Position numbers and translations under genes: made by a program. The notes beneath the pieces are model-generated. The model worked only from the letters and a program-made list of their open reading frames with translations, was not told where the DNA came from and made no database searches. Source: Gemmatimonadota bacterium (GTDB lineage: Bacteria; Gemmatimonadota; Gemmatimonadetes; Longimicrobiales; Gaopeijiaceae). From it: 5,440 nucleotides of DNA. The stretch is taken from the NCBI GenBank assembly GCA_030550695.1, contig JAUQOX010000200.1, positions 1 to 5,440 on the forward strand, written 5' to 3'. Positions 1 to 5,440 of this stretch are shown in pieces; the first letter of the stretch is position 1, and each line of letters opens with the position of its first letter.

Positions 1-1
1 G

Positions 2-1822
2 GAGATCCGGATCCCCTTCAAGAGTCTGCGCTTCCCCGATCTTCCCCTCCAGAGGTGGGGGCTCAACATCGAGAGGAGGATCCAGCGAACGGGATTCCAG
101 GAGACCTGGGCTCCCCTGACCCGCGATCAGGCGAACCTGCTGGCTTTGTCGGGGACCCTGGACGGCCTTCGGGGCCTCCGCTCGGGGCTCTTTCTGGAGG
201 CCAACCCCGCCCTGACGGCCCTCCGCACCGGCAGGCGGGAGCCGGAGAGGCTGGCCTTCGTCAAGGAGGACCCGAAGGGAGAGCTGGGGCTGAATCTCGC
301 TTACGGCCTCACCTCCGATCTGACCCTGGATGCCACCCTCAACCCCGATTTCAGCCAGGTGGAGGCCGACGCCTCCCAGATCACCGCCAACGAGCGCTTC
401 GCTATCCGTCTCCCGGAAAAGCGGCCCTTCTTCCTGGAGGGGGCCGACCGCTTCGCCCTGCCGGTCCCCTTGGTCTTCACCCGGACCGTTCTCAACCCTG
501 AGGCCGGGCTCAAGGTCTCCGGTAAGCAAGGGGCGTGGTCGGTGGGGGTGCTGGCGGCCCTGGATAAGCCCTCCACCACGGACGGCGAGGCGGCGGTCGC
601 CATGGTGCGCCTGCGGCGGGATCTCGGGGAGAGTTCCACCGTGGGCGTGGTCTATACCGAGCGCGCCCGCCGGCAGGGCGGACACAACCGGGTGGCAGGG
701 GCCGACCTCCGCTGGGTCTTGGGGCGGCGCCATACCTTGCAGGTCTTGGCCGCCGCCAGCGACACCCGCACCACCATGGCCGGCGGCGCCGGAGAATCCG
801 GCGTGGCCCGAAGGGGCAGTCTCCTGTTCGGGGAAATCCAACGGTCGGGGCGGGATCTGTCCTGGGGCGTGACGGTGGAGGGGATCTCGCCCGGCTTTCG
901 AGCGGAAAGCGGCTTCGTACCGCGAACGGGCGACACGCGGATCCGCCTGGAGGCCCAGCGGAACCGCTTCGGGTCGCCGGGGGCCTTTATCGAACGCATG
1001 GGTCTGAGTTTGGAAGCTGAAGGCTTCTGGTCCCACGAAGACTTCCGGTCCGGCAGGGGGAGGAAGGAAAGCGAGATTCAACTGGGAGGAAACGTTACCT
1101 TGAGGGGGAGGACAACCCTCTTTCTCACGGCCCTTTGGGGGGACTTCTTCCCCAAGCCGGAGGACTATGAGGGCCTGTTTGTGGACCAAGGGCCTGGAGA
1201 GAGGCCTTTTCCCTTTCGCCCTCCCCTTTCCCGGTTCCGAGGGCTTCCCGGGATCCGGGCCTTTCTCTTCTACAGCGGGTGGGACCGGCTTCGTGGCACG
1301 GCGCGGTTCACGGTTCGCCGGGCGCCCCTCTTCGATCGCACCCTGGGGGTTCCCCTGGAGTCTGCAGCCGCTTCCACCCTCGACCTGACCCTGAACCTGG
1401 TGCCCCACCGGGCCCTCACGACCGAAGTGAAGCTGCTTCGCGAGTCCATCCGCCGAACGTCGGACGGCAGGCGGCTCTCCGTTTCCTTGATCCCCCGTGT
1501 CCGCCTGCAATACCAGTTCACGAAAGCCCTCTTCGTTCGGGCCCTGGGGGAGTACACCCGTCAGGAACGCGCGCCCCCGCAAGATCCCTCCCGCGGGAGC
1601 CCCTTGCTCTTCTGCGAGGGCGAATTGTGCCAACCCCGCCCGGGCCTGGCGGAGAATCGCCTTTCCGGTCAGGCTCTCGTGGGTTATCAGCCTACCCCGG
1701 GAACGGTGTTCTTCTTGGGCTACAGCCGATCAGACCAGGACTCCGGCCCCCTCCGCTTCACGGGGCTCCAGGTCCAGGAAGACGGTCTGTTCGTGAAGGT
1801 GAGCTACCGCTTTCGCTTCTAG
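2..1822 (+). CDS. DUF5916 family outer-membrane beta-barrel protein, 5'-truncated by window
   Basis: The frame is open from base 2 to the TAG at 1820-1822, giving 606 visible residues; the start lies upstream. The first residues (EIRIPFKSLRFP) look like the end of a CBM9/DOMON-like sugar-binding domain. Next come the DUF5916 hallmarks: WGLNIERRIQRTG, a Gly-Thr-Leu-x-Gly-Leu segment (visible residues 50-56), NPDFSQVEAD (visible 114-123, bases 341-370) and PEKRPFFLEG (visible 138-147, bases 413-442). The remaining roughly 450 residues show alternating hydrophobic/polar strands and end in YRFRF. A C-terminal aromatic residue is typical of outer-membrane barrels recognised by the BAM machinery. 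A Cys-Glu-Gly-Glu-Leu-Cys stretch (bases 1613-1630) may be a disulfide in a surface loop. DUF5916 proteins have no settled function; binding or uptake of a carbohydrate or peptide at the outer membrane is inference. The family call is firm, the role is not. Confidence 0.9.
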   Translation, partial: EIRIPFKSLRFPDLPLQRWGLNIERRIQRTGFQETWAPLTRDQANLLALSGTLDGLRGLRSGLFLEANPALTALRTGRREPERLAFVKEDPKGELGLNLAYGLTSDLTLDATLNPDFSQVEADASQITANERFAIRLPEKRPFFLEGADRFALPVPLVFTRTVLNPEAGLKVSGKQGAWSVGVLAALDKPSTTDGEAAVAMVRLRRDLGESSTVGVVYTERARRQGGHNRVAGADLRWVLGRRHTLQVLAAASDTRTTMAGGAGESGVARRGSLLFGEIQRSGRDLSWGVTVEGISPGFRAESGFVPRTGDTRIRLEAQRNRFGSPGAFIERMGLSLEAEGFWSHEDFRSGRGRKESEIQLGGNVTLRGRTTLFLTALWGDFFPKPEDYEGLFVDQGPGERPFPFRPPLSRFRGLPGIRAFLFYSGWDRLRGTARFTVRRAPLFDRTLGVPLESAAASTLDLTLNLVPHRALTTEVKLLRESIRRTSDGRRLSVSLIPRVRLQYQFTKALFVRALGEYTRQERAPPQDPSRGSPLLFCEGELCQPRPGLAENRLSGQALVGYQPTPGTVFFLGYSRSDQDSGPLRFTGLQVQEDGLFVKVSYRFRF

Positions 1823-1830
1823 GGGGGGGT
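1821..1830 (+). promoter_or_regulatory. G-rich ribosome binding site for the nuclease GTG start
   Basis: An A followed by eight G residues runs directly after, and partly within, the TAG stop of the DUF5916 gene. It ends one base before the GTG at 1831. It offers several overlapping AGGGG/GGGG registers to the anti-Shine-Dalgarno sequence. It is the only start-like context near the hydrophobic signal sequence, so it decides the start of the nuclease gene. The closeness to the preceding stop suggests translational coupling. Confidence 0.5.
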
Positions 1831-2439
1831 GTGGCCGGTCGGGCGCATGGGATTCGCGTCGGGAAGGTCAAGGGCGGGCAGATCCTCGTCGTCGCCCTTG
1901 CCGCTCCCTTGAGCGCGGCCTGCGGTGACGGCGCCGGGCCACCCCCATGGGCCGACCTCTCTTCCCTTCCTTCCTTGGAGATCCTGCAGGAGGGGCCCTC
2001 GCGGCCCCTACGCACCCCCACCCCCTGCACCGTCACCCGTATCGTGGACGGCGACACCTTGGACTGCGCTCCCGTGGGGCGGATCCGCCTGATCGGGATA
2101 GACGCTCCCGAAAGGGGGCAGCATCCCTTCGGCCTGCAAGCCACGGCGGCCCTGACGACCCTGGCGCCCGTGGGCAGCCGCCTGCTGGCCGAATTCGACG
2201 TGCAGGTCCGGGACCGCTACGGCCGGACCTTGGCCTACCTGTGGACGGACAACTTCATGGTGAACTGGGCCATGGTGCGCCTGGGCTTTGCCATGATCGC
2301 CACCTATCCGCCGAATGTTCAGTACGTGGAGCGGCTGAAAGATGCCCAGACGGCGGCCCGAGAAGAGGGACGGGGCTTTTGGGGCGGGGGAGGGTTCCTG
2401 TGTTCCCCCGCCGACTATCGGGCTGGGCGATGCCGGTAA
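1831..2439 (+). CDS. Exported thermonuclease-like (SNase-fold) nuclease, probable lipoprotein
   Basis: A 202-residue protein starting at GTG 1831, chosen because it gives a signal sequence and begins just after the upstream gene. The frame stays open far upstream, but no usable start lies between about 1780 and 1831. Residues 1-31 form a basic n-region, a hydrophobic core (about 18-27) and a lipobox-like Leu-Ser-Ala-Ala-Cys with Cys31. The Ser at -3 is not the preferred residue, so lipidation is probable rather than certain. The SNase domain spans about 66-185. Residues matching the Staphylococcus nuclease active site are Asp75 (VDGDT), Arg86, Asp91 and Glu94 (IRLIGIDAPE), and Arg132 (DRYGRTLAY). 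Members of this family cleave DNA and RNA in a Ca2+-dependent way. Cys66/Cys79 and Cys191/Cys201 could form disulfides after export. The likely role is extracytoplasmic nucleic-acid degradation for nutrients or exclusion, which is inference. It is separated from the DUF5916 gene by 8 nt. Confidence 0.9.
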   Translation: MAGRAHGIRVGKVKGGQILVVALAAPLSAACGDGAGPPPWADLSSLPSLEILQEGPSRPLRTPTPCTVTRIVDGDTLDCAPVGRIRLIGIDAPERGQHPFGLQATAALTTLAPVGSRLLAEFDVQVRDRYGRTLAYLWTDNFMVNWAMVRLGFAMIATYPPNVQYVERLKDAQTAAREEGRGFWGGGGFLCSPADYRAGRCR

Positions 2440-2464
2440 GGAGCGGCCCTTCCCCCTGAGGGTG

Positions 2465-2485
2465 CCGGCCGGACGTTTCGGCCGG
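2465..2485 (+). terminator. Hairpin after the nuclease gene, possible terminator without a T-tract
   Basis: A perfect 7-bp GC stem, CCGGCCG (2465-2471) with CGGCCGG (2479-2485), encloses GACGTTT. A further G-T and A-T pair can close it to a triloop. It lies 25 nt after the nuclease stop and 31 nt before the corA-like start. What follows is pyrimidine-rich (cctccccttctc) but has no run of T, so intrinsic termination would be weak. It may instead protect the 3' end of the upstream mRNA. Confidence 0.4.
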
Positions 2486-2516
2486 GCCTCCCCTTCTCAT
2501 CAGGTCTGCGAGAACC

Positions 2517-3458
2517 ATGATCCAGCACTACGACCTGCTTCAAGGCATGCTGGCTCCGGCACCGGAGCCCACCGGCAACATTCTCCTGGTCAGCAGCCCG
2601 GAGGCTAGCGAGAAGGCGCTCCTGCAGGAACAGTTTTTCCTCGACGACTACGACTGGTCCTCCACCCTGGACCCCGACGAAGTGCCCCGCCTTGACGCTT
2701 CCAAAGGCCGACTCCTTCTCATCTGGAAGGTACCGGAGTCGGCGGCGGTGGCCGAAGCGGTGGAGCTGGGGGTGAAGACCATGGGGCTGGTCCTGGCCGG
2801 CGGACGGGTAGCCGTGATCCGCTCCCAGGGGACGCTGAACACCACAGACCGGGAGTTTCGGGCGCTCCAGGACCCTCGCGACTTCCTCCTGGGGATTCTT
2901 CTTCACACGGTCCGCCATTTCCTGGGGCATCTCCGGGTCATTCGCCGCATCAGCGAGGAACTGGAAAAGAAGATCACCGTCTCCATGGAGAACCGGCACC
3001 TTCTCCAAATGTTCGCCCTCACCGAGAGCCTGGTCTATTATGTGGATGCCTTGGAGGCCAACGGGGCCGTGCTCACTCGCCTGAGGACCCTGGCCCCGGC
3101 CCATGGGTTCCAGCCGCACCATCTGGAGCTCCTGGATGACATCGTCATGGAAAACGCCCAAGCCACCCGGCAGGCGGAGATCTTCAGTTCGGTCCTGAGC
3201 GGCCTCATGGATGCCCGGGGAACCGTGGTGAACAACAACATGAACGTCCTGCTCAAGAACCTCACCCTCATCAACATCGTCTTCCTTCCCCTCAATCTCA
3301 TCGCCAGCATCGGCGGAATGTCGGAGTTCACCATGATGACGGGTGGCCTGGACTGGCGGATCTCCTACGGGTTGTTCTGTTTGGGGATGGTGGGCTTGGG
3401 TTGGGCCACCTGGCTCTTCATGAAGCGGGCCGTGGATCGGCCGCCCAAGGCCCGGTAA
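2517..3458 (+). CDS. CorA-family divalent metal ion transporter with GMS in place of GMN
   Basis: A 313-residue inner-membrane protein, close to the usual CorA length. The N-terminal alpha/beta cytoplasmic domain (about 1-130) contains LDPDEVPRLD, a stretch I associate with one CorA subgroup. A long helical stalk (about 130-240) follows. Two C-terminal membrane helices are visible at about 246-265 and 283-302, and a short basic tail ends the protein. CorA channels are pentamers that move Mg2+, or in relatives Co2+, Ni2+ or Zn2+, into or out of the cell. In classical CorA the loop after the first helix carries Gly-Met-Asn, the pore-mouth selectivity signature. Here the equivalent residues 267-269 are Gly-Met-Ser (bases 3315-3323, IASIGGMSEF). 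The start ATG has only a weak AGG at 2502-2504 ahead of it. The family call is secure; the transported ion and direction cannot be read from the sequence. Confidence 0.92.
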   Translation: MIQHYDLLQGMLAPAPEPTGNILLVSSPEASEKALLQEQFFLDDYDWSSTLDPDEVPRLDASKGRLLLIWKVPESAAVAEAVELGVKTMGLVLAGGRVAVIRSQGTLNTTDREFRALQDPRDFLLGILLHTVRHFLGHLRVIRRISEELEKKITVSMENRHLLQMFALTESLVYYVDALEANGAVLTRLRTLAPAHGFQPHHLELLDDIVMENAQATRQAEIFSSVLSGLMDARGTVVNNNMNVLLKNLTLINIVFLPLNLIASIGGMSEFTMMTGGLDWRISYGLFCLGMVGLGWATWLFMKRAVDRPPKAR

Positions 3459-3502
3459 GGGGCACCGGGCCAACGGGGAACCGGGGGGGGAGCAGCAAGC
3501 CC

Positions 3503-4318
3503 ATGAATCCTTTGCGGCCGCTATCGAAAAGGTGGTTTCCTCTTTGGGCACTGGCCTGGGCCATCACGGTTTCCGGCGCCTCGGGCCAGGTCGTCCGAGG
3601 CCGAGTCACCGATCGGGTCTTCGGCCTCCCCCTCCAGCATGCCTCGGTGTTCCTGCTGGCCCCCGACGGGGCTCAGGTCCTGGCGGCCCTGACCGACCGG
3701 GACGGGCATTACCGGCTCCATGCCCCTGCCCCGGGCCGCTACGGCCTCTTGGTGGAGCATTTCGGCTACCGGGCCCATCTCCATGCAGCCCTCCCCATGG
3801 CAGCCGGCGATTCCCTGCAAGTGGATCTGGCCCTGGATGCCGACCCCTTCGTGTTGGACCCCTTGCGGGTGGAAGCCCAGCGGAAGGCCCTGGAATCGGG
3901 GAGGGCTGCCTTCGCCTGGCGGTGCGCCCTGGGGTTGGGCTACTGCTTCGATCCGGACAGCCTGCAGCGCATGGGGCCGCGCTTCCCCAGCGACGTCATC
4001 CGCCTGGGTGTGCCGGAGATGCTGGTGACCTACACGGCTCCTTTTTCCCCCACCTTCCGGCCCGTGAACCATTGGCCCTGCGTGCGGATCTTCCGAGATC
4101 ACCTCGTCGAGCCCATTTCGGGGGAAGCCTTCGAAGCCATCGGCGTGGGCGATATCGCCGCCATCGAGGTCTACCTTTCGTTCGCCAAAACCCCCTTGGA
4201 TTTGAGGAGCGGCCTGCGGGCACCCCTCCTGTGGTCCGACACGGAAGAAGCCATGGCCGGCCGCCAGGCCGCCTACCCGTGTGGCGTGATCGTGGTCTGG
4301 ACCAAGGCGGCCTGGTGA
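3503..4318 (+). CDS. Secreted carboxypeptidase-regulatory-like plus TonB-plug-like protein, no barrel
   Basis: A 271-residue protein. ATG 3503 was chosen because it opens directly on a signal peptide: basic RPLSKRW, a hydrophobic core at 11-23, and a likely signal peptidase I cut near Ala-Ser-Gly/Gln at 28-29. Residues about 30-110 are a CarboxypepD_reg-like beta-sandwich (VVRGRVTD, then TDRDGHYRL, then PGRYGLLVEHFGYR). After the linker LDPLRVEAQRK comes a plug-like part, about 160-268, with PCVRIFRDH, GDIAAIEVYLS and a closing CGVIVVWTK. This resembles the plug domain of TonB-dependent receptors, but the protein stops where a beta-barrel would begin. Stand-alone proteins of this build are, to my knowledge, frequent in Gemmatimonadota. 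Four cysteines (141, 148, 193, 260) remain after export and may pair. It starts 44 nt after the CorA-like gene and may share its transcript. A periplasmic or outer-membrane binding role is inference. Confidence 0.82.
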   Translation: MNPLRPLSKRWFPLWALAWAITVSGASGQVVRGRVTDRVFGLPLQHASVFLLAPDGAQVLAALTDRDGHYRLHAPAPGRYGLLVEHFGYRAHLHAALPMAAGDSLQVDLALDADPFVLDPLRVEAQRKALESGRAAFAWRCALGLGYCFDPDSLQRMGPRFPSDVIRLGVPEMLVTYTAPFSPTFRPVNHWPCVRIFRDHLVEPISGEAFEAIGVGDIAAIEVYLSFAKTPLDLRSGLRAPLLWSDTEEAMAGRQAAYPCGVIVVWTKAAW

Positions 4319-4457
4319 GACCACGCCCCCCAGGCCAGCACTGTCTGGCTCTCACCCCTCGACAGTCTCGACGGCGACCGGCCCTTCCCCCCTCGACCAG
4401 CGCATCTTCTAGCGCGGACGCACCGCTCCACCTATCCTTGTCCCTGGGCATCCGGAT

Positions 4458-4470
4458 CGGCGGGCCGCCG
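4458..4470 (+). promoter_or_regulatory. Short GC hairpin in the cydA leader
   Basis: CGGCG (4458-4462) and CGCCG (4466-4470) pair around a GGC triloop. Five thymines follow at 4482-4486, 11 nt after the stem, which is too far for a standard intrinsic terminator. It could be a weak terminator for the upstream gene, part of a 5' leader structure, or a chance product of high GC. Confidence 0.25.
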
Positions 4471-4495
4471 TAGTCGCCAACTTTTTCCCCGCTCC

Positions 4496-4500
4496 AGGGG
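4496..4500 (+). promoter_or_regulatory. Shine-Dalgarno site of cydA
   Basis: AGGGG lies 8 nt ahead of ATG 4509, an ordinary and good spacing. It supports this start, as does the exact match of conserved-residue numbering to E. coli CydA (His19, Glu99, Glu107). The four G residues can also pair with CCCC at 4487-4490 around a six-base loop, which would hide the site. Confidence 0.7.
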
Positions 4501-4508
4501 CGATAGCC

Positions 4509-5440
4509 ATGGATCCAGCCTACTTCCTGCACCGATTCCACTTCGCCTTCACCGTCACCTACCACTACCTCTTCCCCCAGCTCACCATGGGGCTGGCCCT
4601 CCTCATCGTCATCCTCAAGACCCTGGCCTTCCGCCGCGGCGAGGAGCGGTTCGACCGGGCAGCCCACTTCTGGGGAAGGATTTTTGGCCTTTCTTTTGCC
4701 ATGGGGGTCATTTCGGGAATCCCCATGGAGTTCCAGTTCGGGACCAACTGGGCCCGTTTTTCCGAAGCCACCGGAGGGGTCATCGGCCAGACCCTCGCCA
4801 TGGAAGGAACCTTCGCCTTCTTCCTGGAATCTTCGTTTCTCGGCCTCTTTCTGTTCGGACGCAAGAAGTTGTCCCCCTTCCTCCATTGGCTCACCGCCGT
4901 GGCCGTGTTCCTGGGTGCCTGGATCAGCGGTTTCTTCATCGTGGCCACCAACGCCTTCATGCAGCACCCCGTGGGGTATGAGATCCGCCCGGACGGGACT
5001 TTGGCGCTGACCAGCTTCTGGTCCCTCATCCTGAATCCCTGGCTGGGGTGGCAGTACGCCCATACCATGTTGGGCTCGGTGGCTACGGCCTCTTTTGTCA
5101 TGGCTGCCATCGGGGCGTACTACCTCCTGGTGGGGCGCCGGCCTGATGCCGGGGCACAGGCAGTCCAGGACGCGGAATACGGTAAGCTCTTCGTGAGAAC
5201 GGGGGTGTTGGCAGGCCTTCCGGCCTCCCTGCTCCTTCTCTTTCCCACGGGGGATATGCAGGCGGTCAATGTGGCCCGCTACAAGCCGGCAGCCTTTGCC
5301 TCCATGGAAGGGATCTTCGACACCCAGGAAGGTGCACCCCTCGTCATCCTGGGCCAGCCGGACATGGAGAAGCTGCGGCTGGACAACCCCCTGGAAATCC
5401 CCAAGGTCCTGTCGTTCCTCACCTGGCGGCGGTGGGGAGC
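4509..5440 (+). CDS. cydA: Cytochrome bd quinol oxidase subunit I (CydA), 3'-truncated by window
   Basis: The first 310 residues of the oxidase subunit that binds hemes b558, b595 and d and oxidises quinol while reducing O2 in the inner membrane; the frame is open to the window edge. Landmarks align with E. coli CydA with almost no gaps: Arg9, His19 (heme ligand in YHYLF), MEFQFGTNW (73-81), Glu99 and Glu107 (MEG and LES in the third helix), Ser140, and His185, equal to E. coli His186, a b558 ligand (QYAHTM). Six membrane helices fit at about 15-37, 55-78, 94-117, 125-147, 183-207 and 228-247. The Q-loop then begins: Glu267 matches E. coli Glu257, but the position of Lys252 appears to be Ala262, with a lysine at 259. 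The second b558 ligand (Met393 in E. coli) and the GRQPW region lie beyond the window. CydB is expected next. High-affinity respiration or oxygen protection is the likely role. Confidence 0.95.
   Translation, partial: MDPAYFLHRFHFAFTVTYHYLFPQLTMGLALLIVILKTLAFRRGEERFDRAAHFWGRIFGLSFAMGVISGIPMEFQFGTNWARFSEATGGVIGQTLAMEGTFAFFLESSFLGLFLFGRKKLSPFLHWLTAVAVFLGAWISGFFIVATNAFMQHPVGYEIRPDGTLALTSFWSLILNPWLGWQYAHTMLGSVATASFVMAAIGAYYLLVGRRPDAGAQAVQDAEYGKLFVRTGVLAGLPASLLLLFPTGDMQAVNVARYKPAAFASMEGIFDTQEGAPLVILGQPDMEKLRLDNPLEIPKVLSFLTWRRWG

Larger units (their letters stand above)
4319..4508. other. Intergenic region before cydA
   Basis: The longest gap in the window, 190 nt, with no coding sequence I can support. 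It holds a weak GCCAG/CTGGC hairpin (4334-4349) just after the plug-protein stop. A nine-base direct repeat CCCCTCGAC occurs at 4355-4363 and 4389-4397. A GC hairpin CGGCG-GGC-CGCCG lies at 4458-4470, and TTTTT at 4482-4486. I see no clear sigma-70 promoter and no FNR, ArcA or Rex-type palindrome. A promoter for cydA is likely here but cannot be placed. Confidence 0.5.

Noticed and set aside
1279..1830. Upstream in-frame extension of the nuclease gene inside the DUF5916 gene
   Set aside because: The extension is a proline- and arginine-rich out-of-frame reading of the barrel gene; starting there would bury the signal sequence. GTG 1831 is far more plausible.
3401..3502. Upstream in-frame extension of the plug-protein gene overlapping the CorA-like gene
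   Set aside because: ATG 3503 opens directly on a normal signal peptide; the extra residues would precede it and have no counterpart in the family.
2415..3551. Long open reverse-strand frame (378 codons) over the CorA-like gene
   Set aside because: It mirrors a well-recognised forward gene; its product is low-complexity, rich in Gly, His and Pro, with no family resemblance. Such antisense frames are common in GC-rich DNA.
4334..4349. GCCAG/CTGGC stem after the plug-protein gene as an intrinsic terminator
   Set aside because: Five base pairs with a six-base loop and no T-tract downstream; too weak to call.
4355..4397. Direct repeat CCCCTCGAC, two copies, as a regulator site
   Set aside because: Only two nine-base copies, 34 nt apart start to start, in C-rich sequence; not enough to claim an operator or repeat family.
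3996..5063. Long open reverse-strand frame (355 codons) over the plug-protein end and cydA
   Set aside because: It crosses two clear forward genes and an intergenic gap, and its translation is charged and repetitive with no recognisable domain; a shadow of GC-biased codon use.

Overview
This window carries five forward-strand genes on GC-rich DNA and no recognisable RNA gene, mobile element or CRISPR array. The two edge genes are cut by the window. The combination points to a didermic bacterium of the Gemmatimonadota/Acidobacteriota kind: an outer-membrane DUF5916 barrel protein, and a secreted stand-alone carboxypeptidase-regulatory-like plus TonB-plug protein ending in a CGVIVVWTK-type motif. 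This placement rests on family knowledge and has not been tested by a search.

Layout, left to right. (1) 2-1822 is the C-terminal 606 residues of a DUF5916 outer-membrane protein; its start lies upstream. (2) 1831-2439 is an exported, probably lipid-anchored thermonuclease-like protein (SNase fold) with an intact set of catalytic residues. It starts at a GTG only 8 nt after the previous stop. (3) 2517-3458 is a CorA-family divalent-cation transporter in which the signature Gly-Met-Asn reads Gly-Met-Ser. (4) 3503-4318 is a secreted protein with a CarboxypepD_reg-like domain followed by a degenerate TonB plug and no beta-barrel. (5) 4509 to the window end is the N-terminal 310 residues of cytochrome bd oxidase subunit I (CydA); cydB would be expected downstream. 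The gaps between genes are 8, 77, 44 and 190 nt. Genes 1 and 2 are probably co-transcribed, a hairpin lies between 2 and 3, and the 190-nt gap before cydA most likely holds its own expression signals.

The genes do not form one obvious pathway. Three products belong to the cell envelope outside the inner membrane (barrel, lipoprotein nuclease, plug protein) and two are inner-membrane proteins (CorA-like, CydA). I see no convincing novel defence, mobile or RNA system. The most useful second-look points are the GMS variant of the CorA motif, the barrel-less plug protein, the altered lysine position in the CydA Q-loop, and the possible Shine-Dalgarno-masking hairpin in the cydA leader.
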